DNA of 64,000 bases from Salegentibacter salegens (GCF_900142975.1 NZ_LT670848.1:2604001-2668000), one strand, 5' to 3'; numbered from the stretch's first letter, positions 1 through 9,100 are shown. Program-made: numbers and translations. Notes: a model not told the origin generated them from the sequence alone.

Positions 1-47
1 GTAAGATCACCCTGGGGTTGGGATTTATTTTTATTCTTTTTACTCAT
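1..47 (-). CDS. 5' end of an unidentified gene (partial)
   Basis: An ATG on the minus strand at 47-45 opens a reading frame that stays open to the window edge, giving a lysine- and asparagine-rich start (MSKKNKNKSQPQGDL). An AT-rich stretch resembling a Bacteroidetes -7 box lies just upstream on that strand. Fifteen codons are too few to identify the product. It may be a real gene reading out of the window, divergent from the small frame at 310. Confidence 0.35.
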   Translation of the reverse strand, partial: MSKKNKNKSQPQGDL

Positions 48-309
48 TTCAATATTTAAAGTATAAAATTACGGCTTCTGCATTACATGACATCTATTTG
101 CAATTAAAGTTTTGTTAAGCGCTCTGAAAATTATTCTTTTACAAAATAATTTTACATTTTTTTAACATATTTTCCATACTGGGTAAAAACCCCCGTTTTT
201 TGTTTTTAAATAAAATAAAAATATCCAAATCTTAATTTTTTCTTAATTTTAATTTAAGATTGCTGGATCACTTTCTTGTCATCTTTGCAATATTGATAAT
301 CAACTTGCT

Positions 310-486
310 ATGAATAAAGCAAAAAAAATATCGCTCCTCTTCTTTTTAATTTTCCTATTTGGATTAATAGGTTTTATTGCTTCTATAAATCTCTCCTTAA
401 ATAAAAAAAGCCAGGTACATATTAAATCGGCCCAGCTTTATATGGAAAAAACCATAAGTACAACAGATTATTCGCTGTACTATTAA
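310..486 (+). CDS. small putative membrane/secreted protein (58 aa)
   Basis: A 58-codon frame begins with MNKAKK followed by a strongly hydrophobic stretch (roughly residues 7-27) and ends with a polar tail finishing in YSLYY. The layout suits a single-pass membrane peptide or an uncleaved signal peptide. Close upstream, around 290, is a near match (CATCTTTG) to the TAnnTTTG -7 promoter box, which favours a real transcript. No family is recognised, and the frame is short enough that chance remains possible. Confidence 0.4.
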   Translation: MNKAKKISLLFFLIFLFGLIGFIASINLSLNKKSQVHIKSAQLYMEKTISTTDYSLYY

Positions 487-1165
487 AAACACTTTTAAAT
501 ACTTGAATTTCAATAAATTAAACTTTAATAATTAACTCTTAATAAATTTAAATCTCTCACTTAATTCATTGCCAGACTTTTATATTTTAAGAATTCTAAT
601 GTAGAAATCTAAACCTCAAATTTCAATTTTAGAAGATAGCTTTCAATCTTATTAACATTATATATTATTATTCTTTTTTCTTCTTTTTATAAAAATTAAA
701 ACTAATGGTTATTATAGCCTGTTAACTTGTAGAACAATTTTTTTAAGCTTTTCTTGGTTTTTAAGTTAGCTTAGTTTTATAACAACTTATTAACATACTT
801 CTAAAGTTCTAAAAGACTGGAAATCTTACTATTTTAATATTTACTTAACAAAAGTTAATAATCTAACCTTAATATAAAATCGGGATAATTAGAAAATAAA
901 TAACTGTTCACAACCTGTTTTTATGTGCTGATAACTTTACTAAAAATAGCTGACTTATAATTTGATTTACTCAGCATTATTTTGCTATTGAAATTTAATT
1001 TGAATACCGCAAATAAGTTTCTCAGTTTCTCATCAATGCTTATCCACAATGTTATGTCAATACTAAAGCCTTGATTTTTAAGCTTATTTAAAAAGTAATT
1101 AACAATTGAAAATAATGCTGTTACTAAGTGGTTTTTTTACCTTTGTGACAGCTAAAAACTTAATT
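487..1165. other. long AT-rich non-coding stretch with a DnaA box
   Basis: About 680 bases without a convincing gene, very rich in A and T. It contains a perfect DnaA-box consensus TTATCCACA at 1040-1048, two copies of the looser TTATTAACA (near 650 and 787) and a further TGTTCACAA-like match near 905. This could be an origin-like or other DnaA-bound region, or simply an AT-rich regulatory gap upstream of rpiB. The neighbouring genes do not show a clear divergent orientation, which counts against an origin. Confidence 0.35.
1040..1048 (+). promoter_or_regulatory. DnaA-box consensus
   Basis: Exact match to TTATCCACA, the high-affinity DnaA box of E. coli, within an AT-rich gap. A single 9-mer occurs by chance now and then; the weaker boxes in the same gap make it worth noting. 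Confidence 0.4.
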
Positions 1166-1600
1166 ATGAAAATTGCAATAGGAAACGATCACGCCGGTAC
1201 CGGATACAAGAAAAAGGTAGTTGATTATCTAAAAAACAAGGGAATAGAAGTTATTAACTATGGTACTAATAGTGACGATAGTGTAGATTATCCCGATTTT
1301 GTTCACCCGGTAGCCGATGATGTTGAAAACCAAAAAGTAGATTTTGGAATTATTATCTGCGGAAGCGGAAATGGTGCTAATATGACTGCTAATAAACACC
1401 AGGGAGTGCGTTCTGCTTTATGTTGGATGGGAGAGATTACTAAACTGGCCCGTGAGCATAATGATGCTAATATATTAAGTATTCCTGCGCGTTTTGTTTC
1501 TGAACATCAGGCTGTAGATATGGTAAAAATCTTTTTAGAAACTCCTTTTGAAGGCGGAAGACATCAAAAACGAGTAGATAAAATTCCTGTAGAAAAATAG
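1166..1600 (+). CDS. rpiB: ribose-5-phosphate isomerase B
   Basis: RpiB interconverts ribose 5-phosphate and ribulose 5-phosphate in the non-oxidative pentose phosphate pathway, in the cytoplasm. The start MKIAIGNDHAG is the usual N-terminus of the family, so the ATG at 1166 is chosen over the upstream in-frame start at 1106, which would add 20 unrelated residues. Family hallmarks are the GNDHAG substrate loop, the DYPDF segment, and IICGSGNGANMTANK, which contains the catalytic cysteine and the phosphate-binding glycine-rich loop. Length is 144 aa, normal for the family. Downstream is an intergenic repeat and then a GNAT gene on the same strand; no operon is evident. Confidence 0.93.
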   Translation: MKIAIGNDHAGTGYKKKVVDYLKNKGIEVINYGTNSDDSVDYPDFVHPVADDVENQKVDFGIIICGSGNGANMTANKHQGVRSALCWMGEITKLAREHNDANILSIPARFVSEHQAVDMVKIFLETPFEGGRHQKRVDKIPVEK

Positions 1601-1644
1601 AATACTATTTTATTATAATTGAGACTGTCTGAAAAGTATAGCTT

Positions 1645-1723
1645 CGTCAAGCTGAACTTGATTCAGCTTCTAACATGTTTTGAATATAAACAATTTAGAT
1701 TCTGAAATGAATTCAGAATGACG
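1645..1723. repeat. dispersed REP-like palindromic repeat, copy 1
   Basis: Head-to-head pair of about 30-bp units, CGTCAnnCTGAACTTGnTTCAG plus TCTAA, pointing at each other. Each unit contains its own short palindrome (CTGAA...TTCAG). Related copies occur at 4376, 24768, 26106 and 38548, always between genes. Confidence 0.8.
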
Positions 1724-1787
1724 ATTAAAAAATTTTTCAAACAGCCTCTTTCTTTTTATAGTTTTAAACAAATCTTCCTTAGAAAAT

Positions 1788-2225
1788 ATGGAAATCCTTA
1801 TAAAAAATTTCAATGAACTTAGCCTTGAAGAGCTTTACCAAATCTTGCAACTTCGCTCTGAAGTTTTTGTAGTAGAACAGGATTGTGTGTACCAGGATAT
1901 AGATGGGAAAGATCAAAATGCGCTACACGTTTTGGGAATTAAAGAAGGAAAAGTAATTGCCTACACTCGCTGTTTTGATAAAGGATTCTATTTTGACGAA
2001 GCCGCTATCGGCCGTGTTGTGGTTAAAGAATTTGAACGTAAAAATGCTTATGGCCACCTTATTTTAAAAGCTTCTGTAGAAGCTATTAAAGAGCATTTTA
2101 AAACCGATAATATCAAGCTTTCCGCCCAACAATATTTAACCGACTTTTACGAAAACCACGGTTTTATGCAAATAGGCGAAGGTTATCTTGAAGATGGGAT
2201 TCCGCATATTGCAATGGTAAAGTAA
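1788..2225 (+). CDS. GNAT-family N-acetyltransferase (ElaA-like)
   Basis: A 145-aa single-domain acetyltransferase of the GNAT fold. The N-terminal FNELSLEELYQILQLRSEVFVVEQ and the ALHVLG segment are typical of the ElaA subgroup, and IGRVVVKEFERKNAYGHLIL is the acetyl-CoA binding motif A with a (Q/R)xxGxG-like turn. It should transfer an acetyl group from acetyl-CoA to a small amine or a protein N-terminus; the substrate of ElaA proteins is not established. Its stop codon abuts that of the S41 protease on the opposite strand with no spacer, so the two are convergent. Confidence 0.85.
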   Translation: MEILIKNFNELSLEELYQILQLRSEVFVVEQDCVYQDIDGKDQNALHVLGIKEGKVIAYTRCFDKGFYFDEAAIGRVVVKEFERKNAYGHLILKASVEAIKEHFKTDNIKLSAQQYLTDFYENHGFMQIGEGYLEDGIPHIAMVK

Positions 2226-3860
2226 TTATTGCAAGATTTGTGAATAACGCTGGCTATCATTTAAAATAGATTTAGCCTCTAATATTTCAGGATTATTTTC
2301 AACGTAATATTCATATAAACCTTCTTTATAAAAATAGCGTTTAATAATCTCATCGGTTAAAATGCTTACTATTTCGTGTTTCTTTTCATCTAATTCTTTC
2401 TTTTTTTGAGCCTCAATTTCAGTTGAAATACTTTTATAATGATCTAAAATATCCTGTTCAAAACCTTCCTGTGAGGCGGTAGCCAAAAGTTCTCCCAGCT
2501 CCTTCTCTGTGGCGGTTTTATAATCAAAATTTGAAGTTTTTAAATATGATTTAAAATTATTGAAATCGGCACCAGTGAACTCAAATGCTTCAGGATCGCT
2601 TAATTCATTTTTATAATAATATTCCGTAGCAAAATTAAAAATAGCATTTTCGGCAAGTAAGGCGTTGGTAATATTGCTGTACTCAGAAGTTTCCAGTTTT
2701 ACATCGGGAGAAATTCCGCCGCCATCAAAAACGCTTCGTCCGTTACGGGTTTTAAATTCGTTATAATCTTCTTTATTTGTTTTAATCGCATTTCCTTCTT
2801 CATCCCTTTCGGCATAATTTAGCGCCTGTATACACCTTCCGCTAGGCGTATAATAACGGGAAATAGTAATCTTAAGTTGTGTGCCGTATGCTAGCTCTTT
2901 AGGACGTTGTACAAGACCTTTACCAAAGCTACGGGCTCCAACTACTACTCCTCTATCTAAATCCTGGATTGCGCCAGCTACAATCTCGCTGGCAGATGCG
3001 CTGCGACCATTAACCAAAACCACTAATGGAATTTGGGTATCTACAGGTTCTTTTTGGGTTTGGTAAGCTCTGTTATATTTATCTATAACAGATTTTGTGG
3101 TGGTGATTAACTCGCCTTTTGGAAGGAAAATATTACTCACATTTATAGCTTGGGTTAATAGACCGCCCGGATTTCCTCTAAGATCCAGGATAATTTCTTC
3201 TGCGCCCTGATTTTTTAAATCTTTAAGCGCCCTAATAGTTTCTGAAGAAGCTTTGGCATTAAATCGGGAAAGTACTATATACCCGGTTTTTTCATCTAAA
3301 AGTTCATAAAATGGCACTGCTTTAAGGTTTATAGCGCTCCTGGTAAGCGCTGTAGTTTTTATTTCGCCCTGGCGGCGATATTTAATATTGATTTGAGAAT
3401 CTGGAGAGCCATTCAGTAATTCTCCAACATCATCGGTATAATCAGCTACTTTTATTCCTTCAATTTCAATAATTTCGTCTCCAGCCTTTAAACCGGCTTC
3501 ATCGGCGGGATAACCTTTATAAGGTTCCATAATTAGCAAAGCGTCTTCAATAACCTGAACTGTGGCCCCTATTCCACTATATTCACCGGAATTATTAATT
3601 CTTGCTGCTTCCACATCCTGCTCGTTCCAGTAGTTGGTATAAGGATCTAAATCTGCCAGCATGGCTTTAATGGCGGTATCCATTAAAGCGGCGGGATTGG
3701 TTTCTTCAACATAATTCATGTTGATTTCCTTAAAAAGCGTAGTAAAAATTTCAATTTGTTTGGCGATCTCAAAGAAATCTGATTTAAAACCAAAACTGCT
3801 GAATATAAGGGTGGCGCCCAGCGTAACTACCGCAATTTTTTTGGCGAGTTTCTTTTTCAT
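2226..3860 (-). CDS. S41-family C-terminal processing peptidase (Ctp-like)
   Basis: Tail-specific serine protease of the periplasm, 544 aa from the ATG at 3860; an in-frame TTG two codons upstream is less likely. Order: N-terminal hydrophobic anchor or signal (about residues 8-26), a helical region, a PDZ domain (about 90-170, with GIGATV and AGLKAGDEI), then the S41 core with LDLRGNPGGLL and GRSASASEIVAGA (serines 287-291), and the general-base lysine in SFGKG (Lys314). A roughly 150-residue helical extension follows the core, as in many Bacteroidetes members. Such enzymes trim C-termini of envelope proteins. It lies directly upstream of rnpA's 3' end in the leftward gene order and may share its transcript (33 bp gap). 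Confidence 0.9.
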   Translation of the reverse strand: MKKKLAKKIAVVTLGATLIFSSFGFKSDFFEIAKQIEIFTTLFKEINMNYVEETNPAALMDTAIKAMLADLDPYTNYWNEQDVEAARINNSGEYSGIGATVQVIEDALLIMEPYKGYPADEAGLKAGDEIIEIEGIKVADYTDDVGELLNGSPDSQINIKYRRQGEIKTTALTRSAINLKAVPFYELLDEKTGYIVLSRFNAKASSETIRALKDLKNQGAEEIILDLRGNPGGLLTQAINVSNIFLPKGELITTTKSVIDKYNRAYQTQKEPVDTQIPLVVLVNGRSASASEIVAGAIQDLDRGVVVGARSFGKGLVQRPKELAYGTQLKITISRYYTPSGRCIQALNYAERDEEGNAIKTNKEDYNEFKTRNGRSVFDGGGISPDVKLETSEYSNITNALLAENAIFNFATEYYYKNELSDPEAFEFTGADFNNFKSYLKTSNFDYKTATEKELGELLATASQEGFEQDILDHYKSISTEIEAQKKKELDEKKHEIVSILTDEIIKRYFYKEGLYEYYVENNPEILEAKSILNDSQRYSQILQ

Positions 3861-3893
3861 TTTCAATATTTTTAAGTTGATTATATAGAAAGA

Positions 3894-4274
3894 TCAGCCT
3901 TGTTTCTTTTCTTCTTCCCTAAATTTCTCCATCACTTTTATCATCGCCTTATTTAGGTCTTCAAGACTAATTTCGTCCCGGGAAATATAGATAAACATTA
4001 AGGCGTAAGGTTTTGAAAAGTCGCTGGTTACAAGATACTTATTTTTTCTGAAAGCTTCTCTCATCAAACGTTTAATCCGGTTGCGACCCACGGCTGTTTT
4101 TACCAATTTTTTAGGCACAGAAACCCCAGTTTTAAAATTGGTAATTTCGGGGTTGGTTATGGGAAGATAGATAAGTTTTAAAGGATATTTTTTAACCGAT
4201 TTTCCTTCCTGAAATAAGATATCTATCAGCTTTTTGCTCTTTAGTTTTTCGTCTTTTCCAAAACTTTCATCCAT
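3894..4274 (-). CDS. rnpA: ribonuclease P protein component
   Basis: Protein subunit of RNase P, which supports the catalytic RNA in 5' maturation of tRNAs. The 126-aa basic protein begins FGKDEKLKSKKLIDILFQEG and carries the RNR signature region AVGRNRIKRLMREAFR, the RNA-contacting helix of the family. Length is normal. The usual partner rpmH is not next to it here: upstream is a repeat, a terminator and the M1 peptidase. It is followed on the same strand by the S41 protease. Confidence 0.95.
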   Translation of the reverse strand: MDESFGKDEKLKSKKLIDILFQEGKSVKKYPLKLIYLPITNPEITNFKTGVSVPKKLVKTAVGRNRIKRLMREAFRKNKYLVTSDFSKPYALMFIYISRDEISLEDLNKAMIKVMEKFREEEKKQG

Positions 4275-4375
4275 AGTTCAAAAGTAAGGATAGTTTTAAT
4301 TTCTCTATGAAGAAACGAAGAATTTAAGCAGAAATAAAAAGAATTCAGCGGCTATCTGGCTATAGTTATTTTTCA

Positions 4376-4438
4376 CGTTAACCTGAACTTGTTTCAGGTT
4401 CTAAGAGGCTTAGATTCTGAAACAAGTTCAGAATGACG
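4376..4438. repeat. dispersed REP-like palindromic repeat, copy 2
   Basis: Compact head-to-head pair of the same repeat units as copy 1: ACCTGAACTTGTTTCAGG facing TCTGAAACAAGTTCAGA, with TCTAAG between. Lies between the M1 peptidase terminator and rnpA. Confidence 0.8.
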
Positions 4439-4463
4439 AATCAGGAACTGGTAAAAGCTCTTA

Positions 4464-4502
4464 TAAAAAAGACCTCACAGGTTTTTGAAACCTGTGAGGT
4501 CT
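4464..4502 (-). terminator. intrinsic terminator of the M1 peptidase gene
   Basis: A perfect 15-bp stem (AGACCTCACAGGTTT) with a 3-nt loop at 4470-4502. Read on the minus strand, it is followed directly by a run of six T. It stands 21 bp after the stop of the leftward M1 peptidase. A close relative of the stem recurs at 26230-26262, so the hairpin is itself a dispersed element. Confidence 0.8.
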
Positions 4503-4523
4503 AAATTCTTATGTTGAAAATTA

Positions 4524-6374
4524 TTATTCCTCTTCTTCTGCTTCAGCAGATTCTTCTGGAGTATAAAGGTTGTTATCTCTATTTACATCGGCCATTAATT
4601 GAGATTCGTCTATTTCTATACTTTCAATCTCACTAAGTGGCTTATCTATTTTTAAATCGTAGGTTGGTCGTGCCCAGGCCCAATCGTCTGCTACAGTCCA
4701 GTTTTCGTGTTCTGCAGATTTTTCCCAACGCATTATTTGTAACGGGATATAGATCATTTCCTCTTCGCCATTGGTATAACGAACGGTAAGATCTATAGGC
4801 ATTGGCATTAATTTGTTACGTTGTAAAATTACTTTGGTTGAATTTTCATCAGCTTCAGTAACTTCTTTAATCCCGTAGTCTATAGTGGCAGTAGTACGCG
4901 TCCAGTCGTTTAAATACCAGTCTAACTCTGCTCCTGAAACTTTTTCGGCAATTCTTATAAAATCGTTTGGTGTTGGATGTTTAAATTTCCATTCGTCATA
5001 GTAACGTTTTAAGGTTTTATCAAGATTATCCTCTCCAATAACATAGCCTAATTGCGCTAAAAATACGGCGCCTTTCGAATAAGCTGATGCTCCATATGCG
5101 GCGTTTAAAGCATAACGATCGGCCTGGGTTGTTTGTGGTTGTTCCATCCCAGAGTTTGCTAATCCCATATAGCTACGGTAAGAACCGGTATGCGGATTTT
5201 CAGCATAAGTTTCCATTACCTGGTTCATTGCACGGCTGGAAATATAGCTGGTAAAACCTTCGTCCATCCACTCGTGTTTGCTCTCATTTGTTGCCATTAA
5301 ATGCTGAAACCAGGCGTGTGCAAGTTCATGTGCGGTTACACCTACCAGGCTACCAAAGTTACGTTCTCCGGTAATTAAGGTTAACATGGCATATTCCATT
5401 CCGCCATCTCCACCTTGTGCTACGGTATATTGATCCCACGGATACGACCCGATATTTTCATTGAAAAACAACAGTAAATCTTCAGTTTTCTCCTGAAGAT
5501 TTTTCCAGTTTGCCTTTATTTCATCATTGTCCTTATAGAAAAAGTGAAGTACAGTTCCGTCTTCAGCAGTTATTTTATCGTGAATATATTCAGGATCTGC
5601 GGCCCAGGTAAAGTCGTGCACTTTTGGTGCTACAAAATGCCAGGTATGAGTGTCGCCTTCCGCTTCTACTTCTTCATCAGAATAGCCGTGACCAATTTCA
5701 TCTGGATTTTGAAGATATCCTGAAGCAGCTACGGTATAATCTTTATCAAGGGTAAGTTTTACATCAAAATCTCCCCAAACGCCGTGAAATTCACGACCAA
5801 TATAAGGTGCTGCGTGCCAGCCTTCAAAATCGTATTCGGCCATTTTAGGAAACCACTGGCTCATAGAAAGCGCTACACCTTCTGAACTATTTCTACCAGA
5901 ACGCCGAATTTGTTCGGGTACCTGTCCTTTAAATTTCATATTGAAAGTAGCTTTTTCTCCGGGTAAAATTGGTTCGTCCAACTCTACTTCCAGGACAGTA
6001 CCAACTTCTTCAAAAGAAAGATCCTTACCGTTTTGGTCAAGACTTGAAACTCTTAAATACCCCTGTTGCTCTGGGCTTAATTTTGAAATACGATCTGCTA
6101 CCCTTCTATCTGCATCTTGTATGGTTAATGACCGCACGTCCATTTCACTTCCAGGCTTAAAAGCGTTGAAATACAAATGATAAAAAACGCGATCTAAAGT
6201 ATCGGGTGAATTGTTGGTGTACACCAATTCCTGTGTACCAGAATATTGAAAGTTTTCAACATTCATAGCTACCTCCATCTCGTAATCTACGTGTTGTTGC
6301 CAGTAGCTGGTATTGTTCTGGGCACTGGCCAGGGAGCTTGCAACAAGGGCCAGACTTAATAATAATTTCTTCAT
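4524..6374 (-). CDS. M1-family zinc metallopeptidase (aminopeptidase-like)
   Basis: A 616-aa exported peptidase. A cleavable signal peptide (MKKLLLSLALVASSLASAQ) is followed by the M1 N-terminal beta domain, the substrate loop GGMEYAML (equivalent of GxMEN), and the zinc site HELAHAWFQH with the third ligand in WMDEGFTSY about 19 residues later (around residues 345-375). It should release N-terminal residues from peptides in the periplasm or outside the cell. The C-terminus ends in an acidic EEE run. A copy of the second repeat family lies directly upstream of its start. Confidence 0.92.
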   Translation of the reverse strand: MKKLLLSLALVASSLASAQNNTSYWQQHVDYEMEVAMNVENFQYSGTQELVYTNNSPDTLDRVFYHLYFNAFKPGSEMDVRSLTIQDADRRVADRISKLSPEQQGYLRVSSLDQNGKDLSFEEVGTVLEVELDEPILPGEKATFNMKFKGQVPEQIRRSGRNSSEGVALSMSQWFPKMAEYDFEGWHAAPYIGREFHGVWGDFDVKLTLDKDYTVAASGYLQNPDEIGHGYSDEEVEAEGDTHTWHFVAPKVHDFTWAADPEYIHDKITAEDGTVLHFFYKDNDEIKANWKNLQEKTEDLLLFFNENIGSYPWDQYTVAQGGDGGMEYAMLTLITGERNFGSLVGVTAHELAHAWFQHLMATNESKHEWMDEGFTSYISSRAMNQVMETYAENPHTGSYRSYMGLANSGMEQPQTTQADRYALNAAYGASAYSKGAVFLAQLGYVIGEDNLDKTLKRYYDEWKFKHPTPNDFIRIAEKVSGAELDWYLNDWTRTTATIDYGIKEVTEADENSTKVILQRNKLMPMPIDLTVRYTNGEEEMIYIPLQIMRWEKSAEHENWTVADDWAWARPTYDLKIDKPLSEIESIEIDESQLMADVNRDNNLYTPEESAEAEEEE

Positions 6375-6400
6375 TTAATTGTGGTTTTTATGATCAAAAT

Positions 6401-6485
6401 ATTACTCGATAATCGAGATTTAAATGCTCCGAGGCTTGCCTCGAAATAAAAATATTTTTTCCTATTTATGCCTCGTGGCTTGCAC
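6401..6485 (-). repeat. upstream-associated repeat (family 2), copy A
   Basis: Read on the minus strand: a CGAGGCAAGCCTCGGAG segment, then CATTTAAAT and the palindrome CTCGATTATCGAG (6405-6417), ending about 30 bp before the M1 peptidase start. It resembles copies at 11140, 16449 and 18099. All four point towards the start of a downstream gene. Confidence 0.75.
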
Positions 6486-6505
6486 AGAGGTAGTTTACTT
6501 GAATT

Positions 6506-8179
6506 CTATTTTGTTTGGGAGGCTAAAATAAGGGCATTATAAAGATTTACCATTTTACCTGAAGTAGATAATTCTTTAAAATTCTGTGTATTGCTTCTGT
6601 CGCCGCCTACAATAACATTGGCATTGGTGGTTAAGCCGCTATCCATAATTATCTGTTTAACTTGCGCAGCGCTTAATTTTGGATAAAAAGAACGAATAAT
6701 TGCCGCTACTCCTGCAACTGCCGGGGAAGCCATAGAAGTCCCCTGCAGGTATTCATATTCATCATTTGGGGTTGTAGACCAGATCTTGGTCCCTGGGGCA
6801 AAAACATCAATATTTGTTTTTCCGTAGTTAGAAAAATCGGCAACCAGTTGAGATCCGTAGTCAAAATTAAGTGCACCCACGGTTAAAAAACTATCTGAAA
6901 TTTCTTGTGGTGCTTCAGGAGTCTGGTCGTTAGGATAAACTGTGTTTTCGTCTAAATTAAGTCCTTCGTTTCCTCCTGCATTTACTATTAAAACATCATT
7001 TTTAGCCGCGTATTCAATGGCTTCTGTAACCCACTCAGGATTTGGAGAGAAATACTTTCCAAAACTGGTATTGATCACTTTTGCACCATTGTCTACAGCG
7101 TAACGAATTGCCAGGGCGATGTCTTTGTCATATTCATCTCCATCGGGAACCGCACGCAACACCATAATTTCAGCATTATTAGCTACACCGTTTATACCAA
7201 TATTATTATTTCTTTCTGCGGCGATAATGCCCGCAACGTGGGTACCGTGCTTAAGGTCTTCTTTATCCTGGGAAGGTCCCATAACATTAGCATTACCATA
7301 ATTGGTATCGGTAATATCGTAAGGATCGTCACCTACGGGTGCACGACCATCTAATTCCAGGTTAAAATGGGTATCTAAACGCCCGGCATAATATTCAATG
7401 CCTTCATCCAGCTCTTCCAGTGCTTCAGGAATATTTTCGTTTACATTATTCTGAATTTGCTGTAACATGGCTTTATATTGTGCCAATTGCCCGGTAGCCT
7501 CCATTTCATTAAGCTCTTTTTTGGTATAATCTTCTTTACCAAGTTGAGAAGAAACAGCCTGGTGAGCGGCTACCAGTTGTTTTTTGATTTGCTCGTACTG
7601 GTTTCTGTTTTGAACAGTTTCTTCATACTCTTTCTCGTACTCTTCTTTGGCTGCCTGGTAGTAAATAAATTCAGCACGATCTGCAGTACTTATAGAACTT
7701 GCAGATTTGCCTTCATATTTTGGCTTTAAACGCTTATAAATACGGGTGTATTCCATATTCTCTTCCACAGCATCACCAAGAAAGTTCCAGCCATGCATAT
7801 CGTCTATATAGCCGTTATTATCATCGTCTTTTCCGTTGCCGGGAATTTCATCGGTATTGGTCCATAGTACGCCATCAAGATCTTCGTGTTCAATATCTAC
7901 ACCGCTGTCAATAACAGCGACAATGGTTTTTTGACCTTTGTTGTTTTTAATTATTTCTGAATAAGCCTTATCAACGCTCATTCCGGGGATAGTATCGTTC
8001 ACAAGATCGGCCCCGCCCCAGCCTTTGAGTTGGGTTTCAGAAAGATCTGTAATTTTAAGAGGAATAGAATCTATATTGGCAATTGGGGTAGAAACTATTT
8101 TTGGGGAGCCACTTCCGCAGGAAGCTAAAATAAGGGCGCTTCCCATTACTAACGCAGGTTTTAAAAAGGGTATTTTCAT
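6506..8179 (-). CDS. subtilisin-like S8 serine protease, lipoprotein
   Basis: A 557-aa surface or periplasmic protease. The lipobox LILASCGS puts the lipidated cysteine at residue 21. The catalytic triad is visible: Asp91 in AVIDSGVDIEHEDLDG, His311 in KHGTHVAG, Ser482 in GTSMASPAVAG, with the oxyanion Asn in VNAGGNEG. Between Asp and His there is an unusually long insertion of about 200 residues, much of it charged and helical (about 150-260), likely a coiled coil. Family members of this kind occur widely in Flavobacteriaceae. The gene stands alone between the M1 peptidase and a hydrolase gene, all leftward. Confidence 0.92.
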   Translation of the reverse strand: MKIPFLKPALVMGSALILASCGSGSPKIVSTPIANIDSIPLKITDLSETQLKGWGGADLVNDTIPGMSVDKAYSEIIKNNKGQKTIVAVIDSGVDIEHEDLDGVLWTNTDEIPGNGKDDDNNGYIDDMHGWNFLGDAVEENMEYTRIYKRLKPKYEGKSASSISTADRAEFIYYQAAKEEYEKEYEETVQNRNQYEQIKKQLVAAHQAVSSQLGKEDYTKKELNEMEATGQLAQYKAMLQQIQNNVNENIPEALEELDEGIEYYAGRLDTHFNLELDGRAPVGDDPYDITDTNYGNANVMGPSQDKEDLKHGTHVAGIIAAERNNNIGINGVANNAEIMVLRAVPDGDEYDKDIALAIRYAVDNGAKVINTSFGKYFSPNPEWVTEAIEYAAKNDVLIVNAGGNEGLNLDENTVYPNDQTPEAPQEISDSFLTVGALNFDYGSQLVADFSNYGKTNIDVFAPGTKIWSTTPNDEYEYLQGTSMASPAVAGVAAIIRSFYPKLSAAQVKQIIMDSGLTTNANVIVGGDRSNTQNFKELSTSGKMVNLYNALILASQTK

Positions 8180-8236
8180 TTATATTATTGAATTTAATTT
8201 ATCTAAAAAAATAATTGATTTTATACGGAATTCAAC

Positions 8237-9100
8237 TTAATTGAAAAGTTCATTAAAAGTAAAGGTTTTGTCTAACCTAACTCCTTTTTCGGTGTTTTTT
8301 AAGGTGATAATTTCGTTGTGGGCATCGTGCTCCAGGAACAAATAATAACCTTTATCTGCAGCTTGTTTTAAGAACTTTTCTTTTTCGTTTAAAGTTAGTA
8401 GTGGCCGGGTATCAAATCCCATCACATATGGTAAAGGAATATGTCCCGCGGTGGGCAACAAATCTGCCATAAAAACAAGGGTTTTATCTTTATATTTAAT
8501 ATGCGGAATCATTTGCTTATCGGTATGTCCATCTACAAACAGCACGCCAAAATCAAATTCCTGAGATTGTATAAAGTTTTTGTTCTCTTTACGATCTAAA
8601 AAATGAAGTTGCCCACTATCTTCCATAGGGAGAATATTTTCTTTCAAAAATGAAGCTTTTTCCCTGGCATTTGGTTCTGTAGCCCACTTCCAGTGGTCTT
8701 TATTACTCCAGAATTTTGCATTTTTAAAAGCCGGTTCGTAACCGGTGTTGTCTTTATTCCATTTTATAGCACCGCCAACATGGTCAAAATGCAGGTGTGT
8801 TAGAAAAACATCGGTAATATCGTCGCGGTGAAATCCGTGCGCTTTAAGTGATTTGTCTAAAGAATGTTCGCCCCAGGGATAGTAATATCCAAAGAATTTA
8901 TCGCTTTGTTTATCGCCCATTCCGGTATCTATAAGGCTTAGTTTATCGCCATTTTCTATAAGCAGGCAGCGGGCTGCCATATCTATCATATTATTAGAAT
9001 CGGCGGGATTTGTCCTGCTCCAAAGGCTTTTTGGAACAACACCAAACATAGCGCCACCATCTAATTTAAAATTACCTGATTCTATTGGGTATAATTTCAT
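8237..9100 (-). CDS. metallo-beta-lactamase-fold hydrolase
   Basis: Cytoplasmic-looking 287-aa MBL-fold enzyme. The metal motif THLHFDHVGG (His102, His104, Asp106, His107) is followed by DGHTD and a C-terminal LEHDAH, completing a two-zinc site; a DTGMGDK segment precedes it. The ATG at 9100 is preferred; the in-frame TTG at 9109 would add only three residues. The overall pattern matches the AHL-lactonase/quinoprotein-type MBL group, but the substrate cannot be read from the sequence. Confidence 0.85.
   Translation of the reverse strand: MKLYPIESGNFKLDGGAMFGVVPKSLWSRTNPADSNNMIDMAARCLLIENGDKLSLIDTGMGDKQSDKFFGYYYPWGEHSLDKSLKAHGFHRDDITDVFLTHLHFDHVGGAIKWNKDNTGYEPAFKNAKFWSNKDHWKWATEPNAREKASFLKENILPMEDSGQLHFLDRKENKNFIQSQEFDFGVLFVDGHTDKQMIPHIKYKDKTLVFMADLLPTAGHIPLPYVMGFDTRPLLTLNEKEKFLKQAADKGYYLFLEHDAHNEIITLKNTEKGVRLDKTFTFNELFN

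Noticed and set aside
1106-1165. 20-residue N-terminal extension of RpiB
   Set aside because: MKIAIGNDHAG is the conserved family start; the extension is unrelated and hydrophobic.
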